The notes beneath the pieces are model-generated. The model saw nothing but the letters and a program-made list of their open reading frames with translations. It was not told the origin of the DNA and did not search any database. 64,000 bases of DNA, taken from assembly GCF_014195535.1 (NCBI RefSeq), contig NZ_JACIBY010000006.1, positions 1 to 64,000 of the forward strand. Reading direction: 5' to 3'. This DNA comes from Runella defluvii (GTDB taxonomy: Bacteria > Bacteroidota > Bacteroidia > Cytophagales > Spirosomataceae). Position numbers and translations under genes: made by a program. This document shows, one piece after another, positions 17,161 through 24,398 of the stretch. How positions within the stretch are numbered: position 1 is the first letter of the stretch; every line of letters begins with the position of its first letter.

Positions 17161-19677
17161 GTGCAGATTGCAGAAAACGACGATTTTGGCTCAGAAGAGA
17201 TAACTCTGTTTGCCGACCTAATTTTGCCCGTGCCTGTAGCCCAGTTATTCACCTATCGGGTTCCAAGGGTGATAAATCCATTCATCAAAAATGGTGCCAG
17301 AGTAGTAGTACCTTTTGGCAAAAATAGAGTAGTGACGGGCGTTGTGGCAAAAATCCACCAGACTCCTCCTACAAAATACCAAGCAAGGTACATCGCCGAA
17401 CTCCTTGACGATGAGCCATTAGTAACACCTTACCAAATCGAACTCTTTCATTGGATTGCCGACTACTACTTGTGTACGGTGGGGGAAGTACTAAACGTGG
17501 CCCTTCCCTCGGGTTTGAAAATTACCAGCCAATCCAAAATTCAGTACAACCCTGATTTTGAGTATTACGATTTATTGACAGAAGAAGAAGCCAATCTTCT
17601 GGAGGAAATCAAAAAGTACCAATCGCTCACCTACGAAGAGGTCGAGAAGCGCGTAGGTGCCACAAACATCAACCACATCATTAAATCGCTTATTGGTAAG
17701 CGGGCCATTATTCTTTTTGAAGAAGTTAAAGAAAAATACAAGCCCAAAGTACTCAAAAAAGTCAAGCTAAATGGGCGTTTTGAGACACGCGAAAACTTGA
17801 TGGAGCTCATTGCCCAGCTTGATAAATTTCCCAAACAACAGGAAATTATCATGAGCTATGTCAGCCAAGTTCCGATTCAAAATGTACCTTATTCTAATCG
17901 CGCGGGGCTTGAAAAGAGTTTTTTCACCCAAAACGAAGCTTTCTCCGATTCGGCATTAAGTACGCTGATAAAAAAAGGGACGCTCGAAGAGTTTGAAGTA
18001 ACCGTTTCACGCTTTGCTGATGTAGCTCCCGATTTTTCGGAAGGTACCAACATCCACCTCACCACCGCCCAACAGCGCGCTTTTGACGAAATCATTACCC
18101 AATTTCAATCCAAAGACACTGTTTTGCTACATGGTGTCACAGGAAGTGGAAAAACAGAAGTATATATTAATTTAGCCCAGCAAGTACTGGCAAGCGGCTC
18201 GCAGGTACTGTTTCTATTGCCCGAGATTGCCCTTACGACCCAAATTGTGGTTCGGCTCAAAAAAGTCTTTGGGGATAAACTCGGTATTTACCATTCTAAG
18301 TTCTCCGACAACGAGCGCGTAGAAGTCTGGAAAGGGGTAGTTTCTGGCCAGTTTCAGTTGGTAGTGGGCGTACGTTCGGCCATTTTCTTGCCTTTCGATA
18401 GCCTTGGATTGATTATCGTCGATGAAGAACACGAAAGTTCTTACAAACAATACGACCCCGCCCCGCGCTACCACGCCCGCGACGTCGCCATTGTCGCCGC
18501 CCAACGCCAACAAGCCAAGGTGCTGCTAGGTTCGGCCACGCCAGCGCTCGAATCCTATTACCAAGCCCTCAATGGACGCTATGGTTTTGTGCAATTGCTC
18601 GAACGCTACGGCAAAGCTAACTTGCCCGAGTTTGTGCTCATTGACACCAAAAAAGAGCGAAAGAGTAAAAAAATGAAGTTTGAGTTTTCTTCAGTTTTAA
18701 TCAACGAACTTCAAGAAGCGCTCAATCGTAACGAACAGAGTATTGTTTTTCAGAACCGACGCGGTTATTCTTCCTATTTACAGTGTGAAGAATGTGGGTG
18801 GATTGGCGAATGTGAAAACTGCGCGGTCAGCCTTACGTATCACCAAAAAGACGCCGAACTGCGTTGCCATTATTGTGGCCACAAAGAGAAAGTACCCAAG
18901 CTGTGCCCAGGCTGTAGTTCTACCAAAGTACGAACAGTGGGCTTTGGCACTGAAAAGTTGGAAGACCAACTCAAGATTTTCTTTCCAACGGCCCGCATTG
19001 CCCGCATGGATTTGGACACTACCCGCGCCAAAAATGCGTACAAAGAGATGATTGAAGACATCGAACAGGGCAACGTGGATATTTTGGTAGGCACCCAAAT
19101 GATCAGCAAAGGGCTGGACTTTGAAAACGTCAGTACAGTAGGCGTATTTGATGCCGACCGAATGATTCATTTTCCTGACCTTCGCTCGGCCGAACGCGCC
19201 TTTCAACTCATCACTCAGGTAAGTGGGCGCGCTGGACGCCGCGCCGACCGAAAAGGACGGGTTTTGATTCAAACAGGGAACCCTTCACAAAAGATTTTAC
19301 AAAAAATTATTACGAACGATTATATCGGGATGTACGAGGAAGAAATCAAGGAAAGAGAGAACTTCAAGTACCCCCCCTTTACCCGACTTATCAAACTGAC
19401 AGTCAAGCACTTTGACCAAACAACCGCCTTGCAATCAGCCCAAAAATTGACCCAACTTTTACTCGAGAAAATGGGCGAAGATAGGGTTTTAGGCCCCCAG
19501 CCACCACTGGTCGAACGCATACGAAATAGGTTTTTGTTTGACATTCTTATAAAACTCGAACGCGAAAAAGTTAATTTTAGGGCCGCAAAGGCTTTTATAC
19601 TCGAAAAAGTTACGGATATTCTGACGGACAAGACCTTAAAAGGTACCGACGTGACTATAGATGTAGATTGCCTGTGA
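17161..19677 (+). CDS. priA: Primosomal protein N' (replication restart helicase)
   Basis: An 838-residue superfamily 2 3'-5' helicase that reloads the replisome at stalled forks. The N-terminal 3'BD region is at about 15-115 (LFADLILPVPVAQLFTYRVP). Walker A GVTGSGKTE is at 325-333, the DEEH box lies near residue 420 (IIVDEEHESSYKQYDPAPRYHARD), and the zinc region has eight cysteines from about 540 (CEECGWIGECENC, CHYCGH, CPGCSS). Helicase motifs GTQMISKGLDF and QVSGRAGR follow. Length is in the usual range. The start is uncertain within the first 14 codons. A weak promoter-like TATCTTGC lies near 17130. It is followed 24 bp later by pyk. Confidence 0.93.
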   Translation: MQIAENDDFGSEEITLFADLILPVPVAQLFTYRVPRVINPFIKNGARVVVPFGKNRVVTGVVAKIHQTPPTKYQARYIAELLDDEPLVTPYQIELFHWIADYYLCTVGEVLNVALPSGLKITSQSKIQYNPDFEYYDLLTEEEANLLEEIKKYQSLTYEEVEKRVGATNINHIIKSLIGKRAIILFEEVKEKYKPKVLKKVKLNGRFETRENLMELIAQLDKFPKQQEIIMSYVSQVPIQNVPYSNRAGLEKSFFTQNEAFSDSALSTLIKKGTLEEFEVTVSRFADVAPDFSEGTNIHLTTAQQRAFDEIITQFQSKDTVLLHGVTGSGKTEVYINLAQQVLASGSQVLFLLPEIALTTQIVVRLKKVFGDKLGIYHSKFSDNERVEVWKGVVSGQFQLVVGVRSAIFLPFDSLGLIIVDEEHESSYKQYDPAPRYHARDVAIVAAQRQQAKVLLGSATPALESYYQALNGRYGFVQLLERYGKANLPEFVLIDTKKERKSKKMKFEFSSVLINELQEALNRNEQSIVFQNRRGYSSYLQCEECGWIGECENCAVSLTYHQKDAELRCHYCGHKEKVPKLCPGCSSTKVRTVGFGTEKLEDQLKIFFPTARIARMDLDTTRAKNAYKEMIEDIEQGNVDILVGTQMISKGLDFENVSTVGVFDADRMIHFPDLRSAERAFQLITQVSGRAGRRADRKGRVLIQTGNPSQKILQKIITNDYIGMYEEEIKERENFKYPPFTRLIKLTVKHFDQTTALQSAQKLTQLLLEKMGEDRVLGPQPPLVERIRNRFLFDILIKLEREKVNFRAAKAFILEKVTDILTDKTLKGTDVTIDVDCL

Positions 19678-19701
19678 TTGTACCCATCAAAACCTAACAC
19701 G

Positions 19702-21159
19702 ATGATTGACAAAAAAGCTAAAATTGTTGCTACCGTAGGTCCTGCTTCCGAAACGTCTGAAATGCTCCAAGCATTAGTACAAGCAGGAGTAAACGTATTT
19801 CGTCTCAATTTCTCTCACGGCACTCATGCCGACCACCAAGAACGTATCAACCGCATTCGTGAGAACAATGCAAAATACGGTTTTAGCGTCGGAATTTTAC
19901 AAGATTTGCAAGGCCCTAAAATTCGCATCGGTAACGTAGAACACAAAGACGGTGTGAAAATTACGGCAGGACAAAAATTAGTTTTTACCAACGAAGAAAT
20001 CATCGGTACCTCTGAGCGCGTGAGTACACCTTATAAAGGTATGTACCGCGACGTGCGCATGGGTGAGCGAATTTTGATGGACGACGGAAAACTCGAAGTA
20101 AAAGTAGTTGGTATTGACGGAACAGACGTGGTGACCGAAGTTATTTACGACGGGATTTTGAAATCGAAAAAAGGTGTAAACCTTCCTAATACCAAGGTTT
20201 CGATGCCATCGGTGACGGAAAAAGACTACGAGGACTTAGAATTTGGTCTTCAAAACGACGTAGAATGGATTGCACTTTCATTTGTGCGCTACGCTTCTGA
20301 TATTCAAGAAGTAAAAGACTATATCAAGTCGAAAGGTAAAAATTGCCGCGTAGTGGCTAAAATCGAAAAGCCAGAAGCGATTGATAATATCGACGAAATC
20401 ATCGCCATTACGGATGCTATCATGGTAGCTCGCGGCGACTTGGGGGTTGAGCTTCCTGCCGAAGAAGTACCTATGATTCAGAAGATGATTGTAGAGAAAT
20501 GTAACCGTGCCGCCAAGCCTGTCATCGTGGCTACGCAGATGTTGGAAAGTATGATTGATGCTCCACGCCCGACGCGTGCCGAAATCAACGACATTGCCAA
20601 CTCCGTACTCGATGGCGCCGATGCCGTGATGCTAAGTGCAGAAACTGCCTCTGGAAAATACCCAGTAGAGTCTGTTACAAGCATGGCCCAGACCATCAAG
20701 CGAGTGGAAGAAACTGAAGCAGCGAAAGATGCTAAAGAAACCAAAATTTATTTCAAGCACCACGCGGCAGTTAATGACCATAGCAGCCCTAATGTCCTCA
20801 ATGACAACGTCGTAATGAGTGCTTGCCGTTTGGCACGTGATACCCAAGCAAAAGCAATCATTGGCGTAACTCGTTCGGGTTATACTGCGTTCCGCTTGTC
20901 GCACCACCGCCCAGAGGCCAATTTGTACGTCTTTACTTCAAACCAACGATTGATTGACACACTTTCATTGTATTGGGGAGTAAAAGCTATTTATTATGAC
21001 CGTGAGGGTCTTTCAAGCGACGACCTCATCGAAGACATCAAAAAAGTATTGGTTGAAAAAGGTGAGCTTAAATCAGGTGATATTTTTGTCAATACCTTGA
21101 GTATGCCAGTAACGAAGCACCGCAAAACAAATGCAGTGAAGCTAAGTATTGTTGAATAA
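19702..21159 (+). CDS. pyk: Pyruvate kinase
   Basis: A 485-residue glycolytic enzyme that makes pyruvate and ATP from phosphoenolpyruvate and ADP. I chose the ATG at 19702 (MIDKKAKIVATVGPASET); an in-frame TTG at 19678 directly after the priA stop is less likely. The signature around the catalytic lysine, CRVVAKIEKPEAIDNIDEI, is present, as are MVARGDLGVELP, ATQMLESMI and DGADAVMLSAETASGKYP. The C-terminal allosteric domain is present. It lies close behind priA and ends at the hairpin terminator at 21191-21222. Confidence 0.95.
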   Translation: MIDKKAKIVATVGPASETSEMLQALVQAGVNVFRLNFSHGTHADHQERINRIRENNAKYGFSVGILQDLQGPKIRIGNVEHKDGVKITAGQKLVFTNEEIIGTSERVSTPYKGMYRDVRMGERILMDDGKLEVKVVGIDGTDVVTEVIYDGILKSKKGVNLPNTKVSMPSVTEKDYEDLEFGLQNDVEWIALSFVRYASDIQEVKDYIKSKGKNCRVVAKIEKPEAIDNIDEIIAITDAIMVARGDLGVELPAEEVPMIQKMIVEKCNRAAKPVIVATQMLESMIDAPRPTRAEINDIANSVLDGADAVMLSAETASGKYPVESVTSMAQTIKRVEETEAAKDAKETKIYFKHHAAVNDHSSPNVLNDNVVMSACRLARDTQAKAIIGVTRSGYTAFRLSHHRPEANLYVFTSNQRLIDTLSLYWGVKAIYYDREGLSSDDLIEDIKKVLVEKGELKSGDIFVNTLSMPVTKHRKTNAVKLSIVE

Positions 21160-21190
21160 TCAGAAAGACCTGATTAAGATAAAAAGTAAA

Positions 21191-21230
21191 AAGGGCAATG
21201 ACGCAGCAGCGTTGTTGCCCTTCTTTCTTT
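21191..21230. terminator. Bidirectional terminator between pyk and the SemiSWEET gene
   Basis: The stem AAGGGCAA (21191-21198) pairs with TTGCCCTT (21215-21222), with an inner ACGC/GCGT pairing. A T-rich tract follows on the plus strand and an A-rich tract precedes it, so it can serve both convergent genes. Confidence 0.8.
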
Positions 21231-21231
21231 T

Positions 21232-21495
21232 CTAGGTGTTTGAGGTTTTGCTGTATTTCCATTTAAAATACAGAATCACGAAGGAAAGCATCAAAGTAAC
21301 GGTATTGGCTGCGATGACGGGAAATGAATGCGTCATCAGTCCGTAGGCTAACCAAAGCGCTACCCCCACGGTAAAAAGTAAAAACATGGCCAAAGAAACG
21401 TCCTTTGCCGATTTTGTTCGATATATTTGCATCACTTGTGGAACGAAGGCAACCGTCGTCAAAATTCCTGCGATGTACCCTAATGTCTCTAACAT
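21232..21495 (-). CDS. SemiSWEET family sugar transporter
   Basis: An 87-residue integral membrane protein with three predicted helices and one MtN3/saliva (SWEET) triple-helix bundle. The PQ motif is in GILTTVAFVPQVMQIYRTKSAKDVS at about 10-34, followed by the hydrophobic segments LFTVGVALWLAYGLM and AANTVTLMLSFVILYF. SemiSWEETs work as homodimers that let sugars (glucose or sucrose in studied cases) across the inner membrane; the substrate here is unknown. The length is typical for the family. It is convergent with pyk. Confidence 0.88.
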   Translation of the reverse strand: MLETLGYIAGILTTVAFVPQVMQIYRTKSAKDVSLAMFLLFTVGVALWLAYGLMTHSFPVIAANTVTLMLSFVILYFKWKYSKTSNT

Positions 21496-21587
21496 GGCGT
21501 TGTGTATTTGAGTCCTTTTTACTATTTATCGGAAAAGTTATAGAAAAAGTTTCTTATCAACGCAAAGTTCTTTAAATAATACAACAA

Positions 21588-21650
21588 ATGATTATCAGAA
21601 CAAAAAATAGTGTCATTCTCGTCTCAATTATTACACCCTCCACAGTGTGA
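21588..21650 (+). CDS. ilv leader peptide 1 (attenuator ORF)
   Basis: A 20-codon ORF too short for standard gene calling: MIIRTKNSVILVSIITPSTV. Seven of its codons in the run GTC ATT CTC GTC TCA ATT ATT are Val, Ile or Leu apart from one Ser. It ends in GTG TGA, with the stop inside the segment GTGTGAG (21645-21651) that can pair with CTCACAC in the loop and stem of the downstream terminator. This is the arrangement of a branched-chain amino acid attenuator: stalling on Val/Ile/Leu codons leaves GTGTGAG free. It lies about 310 bp upstream of the ilvD start. It is inferred from sequence only. Confidence 0.7.
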   Translation: MIIRTKNSVILVSIITPSTV

Positions 21651-21675
21651 GCAAGGCGCGTATGTCCACCAAACA

Positions 21676-21711
21676 AAAAAGCCCCTTCTCACACCGATAA
21701 GGGGCTTTTTT
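21676..21711 (+). terminator. ilv attenuator terminator 1
   Basis: The stem AAAAAGCCCCTT (21676-21687) pairs with AAGGGGCTTTTT (21699-21710) around an 11-nt loop that begins CTCACACC. A T-run follows within the stem end. The loop segment CTCACAC (21688-21694) can instead pair with GTGTGAG at 21645-21651, with additional bases CCTT to AAGG, so terminator and antiterminator are mutually exclusive. Confidence 0.75.
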
Positions 21712-21769
21712 GTTGCCCATAAGCAAAAAAACCGTTTTTTGTTTGGAAAATAAAAACTGACCCTATTTA

Positions 21770-21803
21770 TTTGTAACGCAATTACGCAATTAGCGTAATT
21801 TCG
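21770..21803 (+). promoter_or_regulatory. Possible internal promoter with overlapping dyad operator
   Basis: TTTG (21770-21773) and TAATTTCG (21796-21803), 22 nt apart, form an imperfect Bacteroidota promoter (one mismatch in the -7 box and a spacer 1-2 nt too long). A perfect inverted repeat, AATTACGC (21780-21787), AATTA, GCGTAATT (21793-21800), fills the spacer and overlaps the -7 box. ACGCAATT also occurs twice in a row at 21776-21791. This looks like a repressor operator or a second ilv promoter between the two attenuators. Confidence 0.35.
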
Positions 21804-21827
21804 CTCATAGAAAAAATTTGCTTTAAA

Positions 21828-21884
21828 ATGTTCACTATAACAGGCGTGGTCGTGGTCCTCATTATTAGCACCCAAATGGTGTGA
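21828..21884 (+). CDS. ilv leader peptide 2 (attenuator ORF)
   Basis: An 18-codon ORF: MFTITGVVVVLIISTQMV. Its seven-codon run GTG GTC GTG GTC CTC ATT ATT is entirely Val, Leu and Ile. It ends in GTG TGA, with the stop inside GGTGTGAGTG (21878-21887), which pairs perfectly with CACTCACACC (21912-21921) in the terminator. The regulatory codons sit 12 codons before the stop, exactly as in leader peptide 1. Stalling at these codons would expose the antiterminator segment; completion would let the ribosome cover it. It lies 78 bp upstream of ilvD. Confidence 0.85.
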   Translation: MFTITGVVVVLIISTQMV

Positions 21885-21905
21885 GTGAAACCCGATTGCC
21901 CTCAG

Positions 21906-21943
21906 AAGCCTCACTCACACCAACAACGAGTGAGGCTTTTTTG
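21906..21943 (+). terminator. ilv attenuator terminator 2
   Basis: The stem AAGCCTCACTC (21906-21916) pairs with GAGTGAGGCTT (21928-21938), followed by TTTT. The upstream stem arm overlaps CACTCACACC, which forms a perfect 10-bp alternative pairing with GGTGTGAGTG at 21878-21887. A short CACC/GGTG pairing (about 21869-21881) can act as the pause hairpin. It lies 18 bp upstream of the ilvD start codon. Confidence 0.88.
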
Positions 21944-21961
21944 TAAAAAAACCTTTCTATC

Positions 21962-23647
21962 ATGTCAGAGCAACTAAACAAATTCAGCCGCACACTTACC
22001 CAAGAAGTGACCAACCCCGCCGCTAAAGCCATGCTTTACGGAGTAGGTCTAACCCAAGAAGATATGCAAAAAGCCCAAATCGGGATTGCAAGTACGGGTT
22101 ATGAAGGAAATACTTGTAACATGCACCTTAACGGACTGTCGGTGCACGTTAAAAAAGGAATTCAAGAAAACGGCATGGTGGGACTTATCTTCCATACCAT
22201 AGGGGTATCTGACGGAATGACCAACGGAAACGCTGGAATGAGCTACTCACTCCCCTCGCGTGACTTGATTGCTGACTCTATCGAAAACGTAGTAGGTGCA
22301 CAATGGTACGACGGCGTGATCGCGGTCGTAGGTTGTGACAAAAATATGCCAGGCGCCATGATGGCCTTGGCTCGCCTCAACCGCCCAGGAATGCTCGTGT
22401 ACGGAGGAACCATCCGTACGGGTGAATACAAAGGCCAAAAGCTTGACATCATCTCGGCGTTTGAAGCCCTTGGAAAGAAATTTGCGGGAACTATCTCGGA
22501 CGAAGATTACGAAGGTGTGATTCAAAACGCCATCCCAGGCGCGGGAGCTTGCGGCGGGATGTACACAGCCAATACCATGGCAAGCTCGATGGAAGCCATG
22601 GGACTTACCCTTCCCAACTCTTCTACTTACCCTGCTACGCACGAAGGTAAAAAAGCAGAGTGTATTGCCATCGGCGCAGCCATGAAGCAATTGCTCGAAA
22701 AAAATATCTGTCCACGCGACATCATGACGCGTAAAGCGTTTGAAAATGCCCTTACGGTAGTAATGGCGCTTGGTGGCTCCACCAACGCCGTATTGCACTA
22801 TTTGGCCATTGCCCGCGCGGCCGAAGTGGAATTTACGTTGAAAGACATTCAAGATATTTCGGATCGTACGCCATTGATTGCTGACCTCAAGCCATCAGGT
22901 AAGTATTATATGGAAGATGTATTGGCGATTGGTGGTGTACCTGCCATCATGAAATACCTCCTTCAAAAAGGGCTTCTTCACGGCGATTGCTTGACCGTAA
23001 CGGGCAAAACCATTGCCGAAAACCTAGCAGATGTCCCTGAGTTAAGCTTTGATAGCCAGAAGATTATCTTCCCTATCGAAACACCGCTCAAACCAACGGG
23101 GCACTTGCAAATTTTGTACGGCAACCTGGCAACGGGCGGTGCAGTAGCAAAAATTACGGGCAAAGAAGGTGAGCGTTTTGAGGGAATTGCCAAAGTATGT
23201 GAGCGCGAAGAAGAAGTGATTGAATTCATTTCTAAAGGCGAAGTGAAGGCAGGCCACGTGCTTGTGATTCGCAACGAAGGCCCGAAAGGCGGCCCAGGAA
23301 TGCCCGAAATGCTTAAACCTACTTCGGCAGTAATGGGCGCTGGACTTGGTGATAAAATCGCGATGATTACCGACGGCCGCTTCTCAGGAGGAACGCACGG
23401 TTTCGTGGTAGGTCACGTCACCCCTGAAGCATACCTTGGCGGAAACATCGCTTTGGTACAAGACGGTGATAAAATTACGATTGATGCCGTCAACAACGTA
23501 CTCCAATTGCACGTATCAGACGAAGAATTGGCTGAGCGCCGTAAGCTTTGGAAACAACCAGAGCCTCCGTTTACGAGAGGCACATTAGGCAAGTACATCC
23601 GCAACGTAAAATCAGCCAGCGAGGGTTGCGTAACGGATGAAGCGTAA
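21962..23647 (+). CDS. ilvD: Dihydroxy-acid dehydratase
   Basis: A 561-residue Fe-S enzyme that dehydrates 2,3-dihydroxyisovalerate and 2,3-dihydroxy-3-methylvalerate in valine, leucine and isoleucine synthesis. The three likely cluster ligands are C52 (YEGNTCNMH), C125 ([12 protein letters not shown]) and C197 ([14 protein letters not shown]). The C-terminal [22 protein letters not shown] signature is complete. The family's usual length is about 560-610. It is the first structural gene behind two attenuators. A hairpin of 9 bp (23657-23693) lies between it and the following vapBC pair. Confidence 0.95.
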   Translation: MSEQLNKFSRTLTQEVTNPAAKAMLYGVGLTQEDMQKAQIGIASTGYEGNTCNMHLNGLSVHVKKGIQENGMVGLIFHTIGVSDGMTNGNAGMSYSLPSRDLIADSIENVVGAQWYDGVIAVVGCDKNMPGAMMALARLNRPGMLVYGGTIRTGEYKGQKLDIISAFEALGKKFAGTISDEDYEGVIQNAIPGAGACGGMYTANTMASSMEAMGLTLPNSSTYPATHEGKKAECIAIGAAMKQLLEKNICPRDIMTRKAFENALTVVMALGGSTNAVLHYLAIARAAEVEFTLKDIQDISDRTPLIADLKPSGKYYMEDVLAIGGVPAIMKYLLQKGLLHGDCLTVTGKTIAENLADVPELSFDSQKIIFPIETPLKPTGHLQILYGNLATGGAVAKITGKEGERFEGIAKVCEREEEVIEFISKGEVKAGHVLVIRNEGPKGGPGMPEMLKPTSAVMGAGLGDKIAMITDGRFSGGTHGFVVGHVTPEAYLGGNIALVQDGDKITIDAVNNVLQLHVSDEELAERRKLWKQPEPPFTRGTLGKYIRNVKSASEGCVTDEA

Positions 23648-23656
23648 AAAACTCGC

Positions 23657-23693
23657 CAGTTATAATTTTTGTCCCCAAAAAAACTTATAACTG
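23657..23693 (+). terminator. Hairpin downstream of ilvD (possible weak terminator)
   Basis: CAGTTATAA (23657-23665) pairs with TTATAACTG (23685-23693), with an inner TTTTTG/CAAAAA pairing. No clear T-run follows the right arm. It could end part of the ilvD transcripts or stabilise the upstream mRNA before the inserted toxin-antitoxin genes. Confidence 0.4.
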
Positions 23694-23774
23694 CACCAAA
23701 TAACTCTAAAAGTAGTACTACTAATGAAACCATTAGCGAACCGAAACTTTGGAGAAATAAACGCTTGATAAGTT

Positions 23775-24020
23775 ATGAACGCACACAGAGAAATAGTAAA
23801 GCCTATAGGGCGAACCATAAGTTTAGAGTTACCAGAAGAGTTTGTTCTTGGTGACCAAGTTGAGGTAATTATTCTCCCTCTCAACGAGCCGTTCGTTAAA
23901 AAAACGAAAAATGACTTGAGGCGTTTTCGTGGGGCACTTGCTCATTTGCCAGAAAAAGAGAAAAAAGAAATGGACGAATTTTTTAAAAATATTCGTAACG
24001 AATGGGAGCGAGATATCTAA
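23775..24020 (+). CDS. VapB-type antitoxin
   Basis: An 81-residue protein upstream of and overlapping a PIN-domain toxin gene by 19 bp. The N-terminal part, EIVKPIGRTISLELPEEFVLGDQVEVIILP, has the beta-strand pattern of an AbrB/SpoVT-like DNA-binding domain as in many VapB antitoxins. The C-terminal half is helical and highly charged (EKEKKEMDEFFKNIRNEWERD), as expected for the toxin-neutralising tail. Antitoxin identity is inferred mostly from its position. The pair is inserted between ilvD and ilvB on the same strand. Confidence 0.75.
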   Translation: MNAHREIVKPIGRTISLELPEEFVLGDQVEVIILPLNEPFVKKTKNDLRRFRGALAHLPEKEKKEMDEFFKNIRNEWERDI

Positions 24021-24385
24021 TTGATACATCTGGTTACAGCCGTTATTTAGATGATCGGTTATCCGTAGAAAGCAGCGAATTCATGGATAGTGTATTGGAA
24101 GATGCGCCTGCTATGTGTTTTGTAGTCAAAATAGAATTGCGTTCTTTTCAAGGTGATGTAGATAGGGAGCATACAATTGCTGATTTGGTTAATAGTTCTA
24201 GGATAATTGAACTCACCGATGATGTCATTGAAAAAACCATTGAGCTACGCAAAAAAGCCAAAATTAAACTCCCAGACGCTATCATTGCCGCCACAGCGAT
24301 TATCCATAACTTAACTTTACTATCTACCAATGATAGTGATTTTTTGAAAGTGCCTAAATTGAAATACAAGTCATTGAACACATAA
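24002..24385 (+). CDS. vapC: PIN-domain toxin, VapC family
   Basis: A 127-residue PIN-domain ribonuclease. The acidic catalytic residues are present: D8 (YLIDTSGYS), E45 (VVKIELRSF), D92 (IKLPDAIIAATAI) and D111 (LSTNDSDF). The family usually cleaves tRNA or rRNA when its antitoxin is degraded. It overlaps its partner gene and lies 13 bp upstream of ilvB, so the toxin would be co-transcribed with the ilv genes unless an internal promoter or the hairpin after ilvD isolates it. Nothing suggests inactivation. Confidence 0.85.
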   Translation: MGARYLIDTSGYSRYLDDRLSVESSEFMDSVLEDAPAMCFVVKIELRSFQGDVDREHTIADLVNSSRIIELTDDVIEKTIELRKKAKIKLPDAIIAATAIIHNLTLLSTNDSDFLKVPKLKYKSLNT

Positions 24386-24398
24386 AATCCCCAAAACC

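Noticed and set aside
19678-19701. TTG start for pyruvate kinase directly after the priA stop
   Set aside because: The eight extra residues are not family-like; the ATG at 19702 gives the standard N-terminus.
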